DNA of 44,184 nt from Treponema sp. GTDB taxonomy: Bacteria; Spirochaetota; Spirochaetia; Treponematales; Treponemataceae. The DNA lies in assembly GCA_016290335.1 (NCBI GenBank), contig JAEETM010000025.1:1-44184 (forward strand), written 5' to 3'. A program made the position numbers and the translations under genes. A model generated the notes under the pieces. That model was not told the DNA's origin. It saw only the letters and a program-made list of their open reading frames with translations, and did not search any database. Positions 15,313 to 22,640 of this stretch are shown here, one piece after another (position 1 is the first letter of the stretch; every line of letters starts with the position of its first letter).

Positions 15313-16590
15313 TTATGTTCTGTAATCTCCATTTATCTTTACATAATCATACGTCAAATCACAGCCCCAGGCTGTTCCGCTTGCATTTCCATCACAACAC
15401 TGAACAAGAATCTCAACAGCAGAAGCACTCAAAATCTTCTTTGCTTTATCTTCATCAATTGGAACTGGAACTCCGTTGTCGAAAACCTGAATTATCTGGT
15501 CGCCGTGTACGGTTGAATCAACAGCCGGGTCAAAATAGCGGTTTGCATCCTTTTTGGAAGTGAACCAGATGCTTGTTTTGTCCGGGTCAAACTCTATTCC
15601 ACTGTAGCCCATTGCACAAAGGAAACGACCAAAGTTTGCGTCGCTGCCGAAAATTGCAGCTTTTGAAAGTGAAGAACAGATTATCTGTTTTGCAAGTCCA
15701 CGGGCTGCTTCAACACTTGCGGCTCCGTTTACGTTGCATTCGATGAGCTTTGTAGCACCTTCTCCATCAGCCGCAATCTTCATCGCCATTATTCTGTTCA
15801 TTTTGTTAAGGGCAGCCAGGAAAACCTCATAATCAGCGCCTTCACCGGTAATTTCGCGGTTGCCGGCCAGACCGTTTGCCATAATTGTAAGCGTGTCATT
15901 TGTAGAAGTATCGCCGTCTACGCTGACGCAGTTGTATGTTCCCAAAATTGATTCATGAAGTGCCTTAGAAAGCATTTCCGAACTGATTGCACAGTCGGTT
16001 GTAATAAAGCTGAGCATTGTACCCATATTGATGTGAATCATTCCTGAGCCCTTGCACATTGTTCCCATGCGGCAGATTTTTCCGTCAAGCTCAAACTCAA
16101 CCGCACACTCCTTGTAATGAGTATCTGTCGTCATGATTGCAATACGTGCTTCTTCGTGTCCTTTTTTGCTGAGTCCGTTTTTGAGTGTGTCGATATTGTT
16201 TTCTACCTTTGTTACATCAAACTGCGCACCAATTACACCTGTAGAATAAACTATTACATCTTCGGTTTTAATTCCAAGCGCACCAGCCGCAGCCTGTGCC
16301 ATTCGGAGGGCATTTTCTGCTCCCTGAGCGCCTGTACAGGTGTTGGCATTTCCGCTAATTTCAATTGCAGCCTGAGCACGGCCATCTGCAAGGTGTTTTT
16401 TAGTGATTTTTACACTTTCGGATTGAACCCGGTTCTGAGTATAAACTCCAGCAGCGTTGCAGGGTACCTCTGAATAAACAAGGGCCATATCGTTTATTTT
16501 GCGGCTTTCTTTTATGCCGACTCTCATACCATTTGCAGTAAAACCTTTTGGTGCACAAACCCCACCATCTATAAACTTAATATCACACAT
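15313..16590 (-). CDS. argJ: Bifunctional ornithine/glutamate N-acetyltransferase ArgJ
   Basis: ArgJ moves the acetyl group from N-acetylornithine to glutamate, closing the arginine acetyl cycle, and in bifunctional forms also uses acetyl-CoA. The 425-residue proenzyme is normal in length. The self-cleavage site is in KGSGMIHINMGTML, Thr191 being the expected nucleophile of the mature beta chain; the usual Ala before it is Gly here. ADGEGATK and GSDANFGRF are also present. GAGG five bases before the ATG is the ribosome site. argB lies downstream on the same strand after an accessory block, so the two steps were perhaps once adjacent. Confidence 0.95.
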   Translation of the reverse strand: MCDIKFIDGGVCAPKGFTANGMRVGIKESRKINDMALVYSEVPCNAAGVYTQNRVQSESVKITKKHLADGRAQAAIEISGNANTCTGAQGAENALRMAQAAAGALGIKTEDVIVYSTGVIGAQFDVTKVENNIDTLKNGLSKKGHEEARIAIMTTDTHYKECAVEFELDGKICRMGTMCKGSGMIHINMGTMLSFITTDCAISSEMLSKALHESILGTYNCVSVDGDTSTNDTLTIMANGLAGNREITGEGADYEVFLAALNKMNRIMAMKIAADGEGATKLIECNVNGAASVEAARGLAKQIICSSLSKAAIFGSDANFGRFLCAMGYSGIEFDPDKTSIWFTSKKDANRYFDPAVDSTVHGDQIIQVFDNGVPVPIDEDKAKKILSASAVEILVQCCDGNASGTAWGCDLTYDYVKINGDYRT

Positions 16591-16602
16591 AAAAACCTCG
16601 TT

Positions 16603-16636
16603 ACGTTATAGTTATACCAACGTTATAGTTATACCA
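16603..16636. repeat. Two tandem copies of a 17-bp unit
   Basis: ACGTTATAGTTATACCA occurs twice head to tail (16603-16619 and 16620-16636), perfectly. The second copy shares its final CCA with the palindrome of element C. It lies just upstream of argJ and could be an operator or a duplication made when the element arrived. Confidence 0.75.
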
Positions 16637-16705
16637 GTTTTGCTTGCAAAACTGGAGGCTGAACTAGATAAAGTTGTAGTTAATAATTTAGCATTCGGTT
16701 CAGCC
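16634..16705 (-). repeat. Stop-codon-associated structured element, copy C
   Basis: On the minus strand: arm GGCTGAAC (16705-16698) contains the TGA stop of the CE4 deacetylase gene, then 33 nt of spacer, complementary arm GTTCAGCC (16664-16657), one T, and the perfect palindrome CCAGTTTTGC, two bases, GCAAAACTGG (16655-16634). Arms and spacer are unrelated to the other copies while the palindrome equals copies A and F. Confidence 0.8.
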
Positions 16706-17359
16706 AGGGAACGGCCACGTATTCCATTCTGCCTGATTTTTAGCACATGTCCACAGTGAATGATAAATATCCCGCTTTGTACCAGTCTTTTCAAAAATTG
16801 TCGGAAGATTTACAAACTCGTAGCCCTGAGCTTTAAGCACCGGTACTGCACGTTCAACAGCTTCGTATGTGGCAACATTTCCTTCTGTTACATGAAGAAG
16901 ATAGATTGCACCGTTTTCGGCATCTTCAATAAGCTTGTTATAACGGTAATCGGCATCAAAGTTAGGATCCCAGTCGTTGCTTGCTTTTCCGCAGATAAAA
17001 GGAACAGTTATTGCGTCGTACATCTGTGCACTTACCGAAATGTAAGGCGGACGGAAAAACTCTGCTTTTTTGCCTGTAAGCTCAATTATTGCATCATCGC
17101 ACTTTTTATATTCGTCCTTAATCTGTTCAATAGACAGTTCTGCCATTGCAGGATGAGTCCAGCTGTGATTCTGAATGTCGCAGCCAAGCTCAACAGCGCG
17201 CTTGATTACTTTTTTGTTGTTTTCTGTAATTTTATTTCCAATCAGAAAAAAAGAAGCCGGAATGTTGAACTTTTCCAAAAGGTCAAGCATTTTTTCCATT
17301 GTGTGGTCATCACCCAGATTCGGACCATCATCAAAACTTAAGCACAAATACTTACTCAT
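16700..17359 (-). CDS. CE4 (NodB-type) polysaccharide deacetylase
   Basis: A 219-residue single-domain carbohydrate esterase 4 protein. It shows motif 1 LSFDDGPN (catalytic and metal Asp), motif 2 NHSWTHP (metal His pair) and motif 3 FFRPPY, then IYLLHV near the C-terminus. The family removes N-acetyl groups from chitin-like or peptidoglycan sugars. There is no signal peptide, so the enzyme may act in the cytoplasm on small substrates or be exported another way. Its start overlaps the end of the PHP gene by four bases (ATGA), so the two form an operon. Its stop lies inside structured element C. Confidence 0.88.
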   Translation of the reverse strand: MSKYLCLSFDDGPNLGDDHTMEKMLDLLEKFNIPASFFLIGNKITENNKKVIKRAVELGCDIQNHSWTHPAMAELSIEQIKDEYKKCDDAIIELTGKKAEFFRPPYISVSAQMYDAITVPFICGKASNDWDPNFDADYRYNKLIEDAENGAIYLLHVTEGNVATYEAVERAVPVLKAQGYEFVNLPTIFEKTGTKRDIYHSLWTCAKNQAEWNTWPFPG

Positions 17360-18108
17360 AATTGTTGCTCCTTATTATAATTAATCAGTTTATACTGCTT
17401 AGCTTTTACGCGCCGTGCATAATCAAAAACATCGGTCAGCGGAGTGTCAAAAATCATACCGCCAACAGGAAGATTACCGGGTGTATTATGCAAAAAGGCT
17501 ACGTTGTGAATGTCACTACCGCTTGTTACAGGAAAATCGTATTCCTTTGCATAAAGTTCGGCAAGTACGTTTTCAGAAGCCTTGTTTCCAGCGTTGTAAA
17601 TCTCTACTCCGTGTACGTCGCGCGGATGGAGGTGGATTGCCTGAATGTAGTTGCGCATGCGGAATGGGTGTGCCTGAATCATAAGTCCGTTGATTTCGTT
17701 TACCGCATTAAAGAGTTCGGTGTGGTTCCAGTGTTCAATTTCAGGGTGAGCCAGAAGCCAGGTTTTATCAAAACCGTAAACAAGGTAGTCGTCGCCGTGG
17801 AAGGTCTGTTCAATGCCGAAGAAAACCTTAAACTCTTTTTCGGTTCCAGTAAGATTGTTTTCCCGGTTGAAGGCTGCCGCGGTCTCAAAGGCTTTTTCGT
17901 AACCGCTGCAATAAATGTTTATTCTTGTTTTCCAGTCGGCTTCGTGTTCGCGTGGAGCAGCGGTGTTTCCGCCGAAAAAGTGGTCGGTAACAAAAATACC
18001 TGAATAGCCTGCTTCAAAAAGTGGTTTTATATAATCCGAGCCGGAAGTACTGCCACAGGCGCTTCCTTCCAGTGTGTGCAAGTGTGTTTCGTATTTGAAA
18101 GCTTTCAT
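17356..18108 (-). CDS. PHP-domain phosphoesterase-like protein
   Basis: A PHP-domain protein of 250 residues from ATG 18108, which is seven bases after TAGGA; ATG 18114 is too close to it. Metal-binding positions are visible in YETHLHT, VTDHFF, FFGIEQTF, MIQAHPFRMR and TSGSDIHN. Such proteins are often histidinol-phosphatase-like or general phosphoesterases; the substrate is unknown. It is translationally coupled to the CE4 deacetylase by an ATGA overlap, which hints at a shared process, perhaps turnover of a glycan or its phosphorylated fragments. Confidence 0.82.
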   Translation of the reverse strand: MKAFKYETHLHTLEGSACGSTSGSDYIKPLFEAGYSGIFVTDHFFGGNTAAPREHEADWKTRINIYCSGYEKAFETAAAFNRENNLTGTEKEFKVFFGIEQTFHGDDYLVYGFDKTWLLAHPEIEHWNHTELFNAVNEINGLMIQAHPFRMRNYIQAIHLHPRDVHGVEIYNAGNKASENVLAELYAKEYDFPVTSGSDIHNVAFLHNTPGNLPVGGMIFDTPLTDVFDYARRVKAKQYKLINYNKEQQL

Positions 18109-18206
18109 ATCCATTTCCTAATGAGATGATTATATATATTTAAGAATGTTTACGCAATCTTTAGGTTTAATGGCTTAATGTAGTATCATTATTGTAAATA
18201 ATCATA

Positions 18207-18212
18207 TATAAT
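18207..18212 (+). promoter_or_regulatory. -10 box for the DUF1295 gene
   Basis: A perfect TATAAT eight bases before ATG 18221. The -35 region is weak (TATCAT at 17 bp). The bases between -10 and ATG (CTTAACTT) hold no ribosome site. Confidence 0.45.
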
Positions 18213-18220
18213 CTTAACTT

Positions 18221-19063
18221 ATGATTAAGAACAGACTTGCCAGTTTTGGGATTATTTTGTTAGTGTATATTATTGCTGCTGCGGGTGGTATATTCTTCTA
18301 TGATTTTCTTGCAAATAAGACATTGTTTTCTTTTTATTTGATGATTTTATTCGCTGATATTTTTGCTACAGCACTTGTTTTCTTATTCAGTGTGTTTTTA
18401 AATAATTCTTCGGTGTATGATCCATATTGGAGTGTTCAGCCACCGGTAATTATGTGTGTTGCGATTGCAAGATGCGGTGGAAATCTTTTTGTATGGCTTG
18501 TTTTTGCTGCAGTCATGCTTTGGGCAATTCGTCTTACAGCTAACTGGGCATATACCTTTACAAACCTTGAACACCAGGACTGGCGTTATACAATGCTCAA
18601 AGAAAAAACAGGCAGACTTTATCCTCTTGTTAACTTTCTGGGGATTCATCTTTTTCCAACGCTTGTTGTTTATTTATGTATTATCCCTGCAGTTATTACA
18701 ATTCAAAATGGGGTTGAGTTCAATCTGTTATGCATTCCATTTATTGCCATGAGTTTTATTGCACCAATTTTTCAGGGCATTGCAGATGTTCAGATGCATA
18801 TTTTTAGAAAATCCGGTACCGGGGGATTTATAAGAACTGGTCTCTGGAAAAAATCACGTCATCCTAATTATGTCTGCGAAATCCTTATGTGGTGGGGAAT
18901 TGATTTAGCCTGCTTCTTTGTAATGTCGTATAACTGGATTTTCCTGATTGGTGCTTTAGTAAATACTCTTATGTTCCTGTTTATAAGCATTCCTATGGCC
19001 GATAAACACCAGTCCCGCAAACCAGGATTTGAAGAGTATAAAAAATCCACCAGAATGTTATAA
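18221..19063 (+). CDS. DUF1295 (steroid 5-alpha-reductase/ICMT-like) membrane protein
   Basis: A 280-residue protein with about seven hydrophobic helices. The C-terminal half has the DUF1295 signature GGFIRTGLWKKSRHPNYVCEILMWWGI, shared with steroid 5-alpha-reductases and isoprenylcysteine methyltransferases, with earlier ANWAYTFTNLEHQDWRY. Relatives are NADPH-dependent reductases or methyltransferases acting on lipids; the substrate here is not known. It is monocistronic: a -10 box sits eight bases upstream and a hairpin overlaps its stop codon. The opposing ldhA ends 33 bases downstream. Confidence 0.85.
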   Translation: MIKNRLASFGIILLVYIIAAAGGIFFYDFLANKTLFSFYLMILFADIFATALVFLFSVFLNNSSVYDPYWSVQPPVIMCVAIARCGGNLFVWLVFAAVMLWAIRLTANWAYTFTNLEHQDWRYTMLKEKTGRLYPLVNFLGIHLFPTLVVYLCIIPAVITIQNGVEFNLLCIPFIAMSFIAPIFQGIADVQMHIFRKSGTGGFIRTGLWKKSRHPNYVCEILMWWGIDLACFFVMSYNWIFLIGALVNTLMFLFISIPMADKHQSRKPGFEEYKKSTRML

Positions 19064-19092
19064 GCAATCTGGTGGAATGATTTTGCCAGTTA
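19046..19092 (+). terminator. Hairpin across the DUF1295 stop codon
   Basis: TCCACCAGA (19046-19054) pairs with TCTGGTGGA (19068-19076) around the TAA stop. T-rich sequence follows after about a dozen bases, so it is a plausible but imperfect terminator between convergent genes. Confidence 0.5.
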
Positions 19093-19095
19093 TTT

Positions 19096-20088
19096 TTATT
19101 TTACCTCATTCACAAGTTCTTCGTTGTCCGCAAATGCTTTAATGTTTTCCAGTGTTGTATCTGCAAGATTTTTGAGTGCGTTTGTTGTAAGAAAAGCCTG
19201 GTGCCCTGTGATGATTACGTTAGGGAAGGTTAATAATCGGGCAAGAACATCATCAGTCATGATGTCTGTTGACCAGTCACTGAAAAAGTATTTGCTTTCT
19301 TCTTCGTAAACATCCATGCCAATTCCGCCAATATGTCCGTGTTTGAGTGCGTGAACAAGTGCTTTTGAATCTATGAGTGCACCGCGGCCAGTGTTGATGA
19401 TTACAGCATCGTGCTTCATCATTTTCATTGTGTCGTGATTTACAATATGCTTTGTTTCTTCGGTAAGAGGGCAGTGCAAACTGAGGACATCACTCTGCTG
19501 GAATATTTCTTCCTTACTGACATAGGTTGCACCGCTTTCTTCTGCCCATTTCTGATTCGGGAACAGATCATACGCTATAATTTTCATACCGAAGCCTTTC
19601 AGTATTCCCGCCATTATCTGCCCGATTTTTCCAGTGCCTATAATTCCAGCGGTGAGCCCGTGCAGGTCGCGGCCAGTAAGTCCTTCTATATTAAAGTTAG
19701 CAGTTTTCGTTCGCAAATATGCCTGCGGAATATGTCTTGTAAGAGACATCAACAGGGCCGCTCCGTGTTCAGCTACGGCATACGGAGAGTAGGCGGGAAC
19801 GCGCACAACCTTTATTCCAGCTTGGGCAGCAGCCTTAAGATCTACGTTGTTAAAACCTGCACAACGCAAAGCAATCAGTTTTACACCGGCATCCTTGAGC
19901 TTTGAGATAACTTCTGCATTTGCAACATCGTTTACAAAAATGCAGGCTACATCAAAACCAGCGGCCGTTGTTGCAGTATTTTCATTCAGCTTGTAGTCGC
20001 GGAAATCTATTTCATAATTAAAGGCTTCGTTTGCCTTTGTAAAAGAAGCTTTGTCATAAGAACGAGTATCAAAAAAAGCTATTTTCAT
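19096..20088 (-). CDS. ldhA: D-lactate dehydrogenase (2-hydroxyacid dehydrogenase family)
   Basis: A 330-residue cytoplasmic enzyme that would reduce pyruvate to D-lactate with NADH, regenerating NAD in fermentation. It follows the LdhA pattern: ALRCAGFNNVDL, VRVPAYSPYAVAEHG, the NAD-binding GIIGTGKIGQIMAGILKGFG, catalytic Arg in INTGRGALIDS, Glu in GMDVYEEE and the His in ITGHQAFLT. The length matches. GGAGGT five bases before the ATG is a strong ribosome site. Other D-2-hydroxyacid substrates are possible, but the His-Gln-Ala-Phe-Leu-Thr context fits D-lactate dehydrogenases best. Confidence 0.9.
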   Translation of the reverse strand: MKIAFFDTRSYDKASFTKANEAFNYEIDFRDYKLNENTATTAAGFDVACIFVNDVANAEVISKLKDAGVKLIALRCAGFNNVDLKAAAQAGIKVVRVPAYSPYAVAEHGAALLMSLTRHIPQAYLRTKTANFNIEGLTGRDLHGLTAGIIGTGKIGQIMAGILKGFGMKIIAYDLFPNQKWAEESGATYVSKEEIFQQSDVLSLHCPLTEETKHIVNHDTMKMMKHDAVIINTGRGALIDSKALVHALKHGHIGGIGMDVYEEESKYFFSDWSTDIMTDDVLARLLTFPNVIITGHQAFLTTNALKNLADTTLENIKAFADNEELVNEVK

Positions 20089-20229
20089 TTTTTACCTCCA
20101 GGTTGTTAGTTTAATCTATCACTTTAAATATAATACCAAAGAGCAGTTCTAACAAGGTAAAAGTACATATAATAGCTTGTAGGAATCCCACTGCTAGTTT
20201 TTATCTTTATTATTCAGTAAACTCTTGGT

Positions 20230-20910
20230 ATGAACATGGTTTATGTTGCGGATATTCAAAGCCTTGCAGATAAATCCGTTTTTGAAAAAGCTTACATCTC
20301 TGTTTCCGAATACCGCCGTCAAAAGGTAGACAAAATGAAGCACCAGGAGGATAAAATGCGTTCTCTTGGTGCTGGTTTGCTTTTACAAAAGGCCCTGTAC
20401 GATTTTGGAATTGATGAAAAAAAAGCTGTGTTTGAAACTAACCAGAACGGTAAACCTCATATTCTGCACGCGGACAGAGACTCCGGTCTGCCTCCCTTCC
20501 ATTTTAATCTTTCCCATTCCGGTGATTATGCCATGTGTGTTATTGGGGACAATCCTGCTGGCTGCGATGTTGAACGTGTTCGCAAAATAGATTTGAAAAT
20601 TGCTGACCGCTTTTTTGCTCCTTCAGAAATCGAACTTATAAAAACTCAGCCCACCAGCGAAGCCAAAATCAACACATTTTTCCGCCTGTGGACTTTAAAA
20701 GAAAGCTACATAAAAGCTGAAGGGCAGGGGCTTTCTATGGGTCTTAATACTTTTTCAGTGCAGCCAGATTCCAATAAAATACTCCGCGATAATGTTGAGG
20801 TTGCCTGTTCCCTATATGAGTTTGATGTTGATAAATTCTACAAGTTTTCCGCCTGTATCCTGGGACCCGGAAAATTGAGTAATACTGCAAAAATAATCAC
20901 ATTATTGTAA
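20230..20910 (+). CDS. 4'-phosphopantetheinyl transferase, Sfp type
   Basis: A 226-residue Sfp-family enzyme that moves phosphopantetheine from CoA onto a Ser of a carrier protein. Family motifs are clear: FNLSHSGDY, GCDVERV with metal ligands Asp113 and Glu115, and FFRLWTLKESYIKAEGQGL with Trp154, Lys157 and Glu158. No polyketide or peptide synthetase lies in the window, so the target may be the fatty acid carrier protein or one elsewhere. There is no ribosome site before ATG 20230; TAAACT six bases upstream may be a weak -10. The TTGTAA at its end doubles as the -35 of the next gene. Confidence 0.9.
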   Translation: MNMVYVADIQSLADKSVFEKAYISVSEYRRQKVDKMKHQEDKMRSLGAGLLLQKALYDFGIDEKKAVFETNQNGKPHILHADRDSGLPPFHFNLSHSGDYAMCVIGDNPAGCDVERVRKIDLKIADRFFAPSEIELIKTQPTSEAKINTFFRLWTLKESYIKAEGQGLSMGLNTFSVQPDSNKILRDNVEVACSLYEFDVDKFYKFSACILGPGKLSNTAKIITLL

Positions 20911-20933
20911 ACATAAGTGTTTTCCACTATATT
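20905..20933 (+). promoter_or_regulatory. Predicted promoter of the pyrophosphatase gene
   Basis: TTGTAA (20905-20910, including the stop codon of the Sfp-type gene), a 17-bp spacer and TATATT (20928-20933), followed nine bases later by ATG 20943. No Shine-Dalgarno is present in the gap. Confidence 0.5.
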
Positions 20934-20942
20934 TAATCTGTT

Positions 20943-22607
20943 ATGAATAAAGACAACAAAACAGTTTATATTATAGGCCACAAAAATCCCGATACCGATG
21001 CAGTAGTTTCGGCAGTGGCTTATGCGCGCTTAAAAAATCTTCTTGGTTACGAAAATTACAAGGCCGCCCGCGCCGGTCACCTTAATCCTCAGACAGCATA
21101 TATTTTTAATAAGTTTAATGTTCCCCGTCCGGAATACATTCCAGACTTAATCCCAAAAGTAAAATACTTTATGCAGACAAATGTGGAATCAGTTTCGGAA
21201 GAATGTTCGGTTTGGGAATCTATTGCAAAAATGGAAAAAAATGCAAACCGTGTAATGCCTGTAGTAGATAAAAATGGAGCTTATCTTTCGCTCCTGCATT
21301 ATTCAGGTTTTGCAAGAAGTGTGCTCACAATCCTTAATCCGGAAAAGCGCCATCTTTTTTCAACAAGTATAAATCTTATACAAAAGACCCTGAATGCCCA
21401 GCCAATCATAATTGCAGATGATGCGGACAAGATTTTTAAGGCTTCAATCCATGTCGGTTCTTCGGAAGAAAATACTTTTGCAAGTCATCTTGATTCTCAT
21501 TCATCTGAAGCAGTTATTGTAATTGCAAGTAACAGGGAAGAGATTCACAAGGTTTGTATTGAACGCAAGGTTAAGCTCTTAATCACTACAAGCGGATGTG
21601 TTATCAATAAAGAACTTCGTGACCTTGCAGAAAAAAATAAAGTTTCTGTAATTACAAGCCCTTATTCAACTTCTCCAACATCTATGCTGATTGCGTATTC
21701 AATGCCGGTCAGCGTTATGGGCGATAAAGAGATTAAGACTGTAAAAATAAATGACACCGTATCAAAAATTAAAAGCCTGCTCAACGATGCTCACTGTAAG
21801 TATCTGCCGGTTCTGGATGATGATAGAAAAATCATCGGTATGATTTCTGAACACGATTTGATGAAGGAGCCGAACATTGAAGTTGTTCTTGTTGACCACA
21901 ACGAAATGTCGCAGGCAGTTGAAGGAATTGAGCATTACACAATCCGCGAGGTTGTTGACCATCACAGAATCGGTTCAATTACTACAAAGAATCCAATCAC
22001 TTTTATTAACAGACCTCTTGGTTCAACTTCAACTCAGATTGCGGGCCTTTACAACGAATATAAGATTCCTATTCCAAAAGATATAGCACCTCTTCTTCTT
22101 TGTGGAATCCTTTCGGACACCCTTGTTTTGCAATCTGCCACAACAACAGACGTAGACCGCGAAATGGCAGAGTATCTTTCAAGTATTACTGATCTTGACA
22201 TAAAGGAAATTGGAAACGAGATTCTTCTTGCGGGCAGCAATGTTTCCGGCCGCGAACCTGGTGAACTTGTAAGACAGGATTTGAAGGAGTACACAGAAGG
22301 TAAGGTTGTTTACACTGTCAGCCAGATTGAAGTTGGCAGCACTAAGGAAGTTCTTGAACGAAAGGAAGCATTCCTCAGTGAACTTGAAATTGAACGCCGC
22401 AGCCGAAAAGGTCTGTTCTCCTGCCTGCTTGTTACCGATATTACAACCTTGTCGAGCATCCTGCTTGTAAGTACAGAAGGCAAGTTCGGCCAGTTTATCA
22501 CCTTCCCAAAAACAGAAGAGAATGTGTACTATCTGCAGGGTGTAGTTTCCAGAAAGAAACAGTTGATTCCACTGATTACCGAACAGGTACTGAATTATTT
22601 GAAGTAA
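20943..22607 (+). CDS. ppaC: CBS-domain family II Mn-dependent inorganic pyrophosphatase
   Basis: A 554-residue cytoplasmic enzyme that hydrolyses pyrophosphate. The DHH catalytic part begins IIGHKNPDTDAVVSA (metal ligands His13, Asp17, Asp19), is interrupted after about residue 70 by a regulatory insert of two CBS units flanking a DRTGG-like domain, and resumes with VLVDHNE, VVDHHRIG and the DHHA2 domain. This is the layout of CBS pyrophosphatases, which adenine nucleotides inhibit or activate. The length fits the long, DRTGG-containing form. Transcription likely starts just before the ATG and ends at the strong hairpin that follows immediately. Confidence 0.93.
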   Translation: MNKDNKTVYIIGHKNPDTDAVVSAVAYARLKNLLGYENYKAARAGHLNPQTAYIFNKFNVPRPEYIPDLIPKVKYFMQTNVESVSEECSVWESIAKMEKNANRVMPVVDKNGAYLSLLHYSGFARSVLTILNPEKRHLFSTSINLIQKTLNAQPIIIADDADKIFKASIHVGSSEENTFASHLDSHSSEAVIVIASNREEIHKVCIERKVKLLITTSGCVINKELRDLAEKNKVSVITSPYSTSPTSMLIAYSMPVSVMGDKEIKTVKINDTVSKIKSLLNDAHCKYLPVLDDDRKIIGMISEHDLMKEPNIEVVLVDHNEMSQAVEGIEHYTIREVVDHHRIGSITTKNPITFINRPLGSTSTQIAGLYNEYKIPIPKDIAPLLLCGILSDTLVLQSATTTDVDREMAEYLSSITDLDIKEIGNEILLAGSNVSGREPGELVRQDLKEYTEGKVVYTVSQIEVGSTKEVLERKEAFLSELEIERRSRKGLFSCLLVTDITTLSSILLVSTEGKFGQFITFPKTEENVYYLQGVVSRKKQLIPLITEQVLNYLK

Positions 22608-22640
22608 AAAAAATGTCGGGCCTGGCCCGACATTTTTTTT
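22606..22640. terminator. Bidirectional terminator between pyrophosphatase and ankyrin genes
   Basis: A-run, ATGTCGGGC (22613-22621), loop CTG, GCCCGACAT (22625-22633), T-run: perfect symmetry gives a T-tract on both strands. It overlaps the pyrophosphatase stop codon on one side and the ankyrin lipoprotein stop codon on the other. Confidence 0.93.

Noticed and set aside
17362..18003. 213-residue open frame antisense to the PHP gene
   Set aside because: No ribosome site or family features, and it mirrors a well-supported conserved gene.
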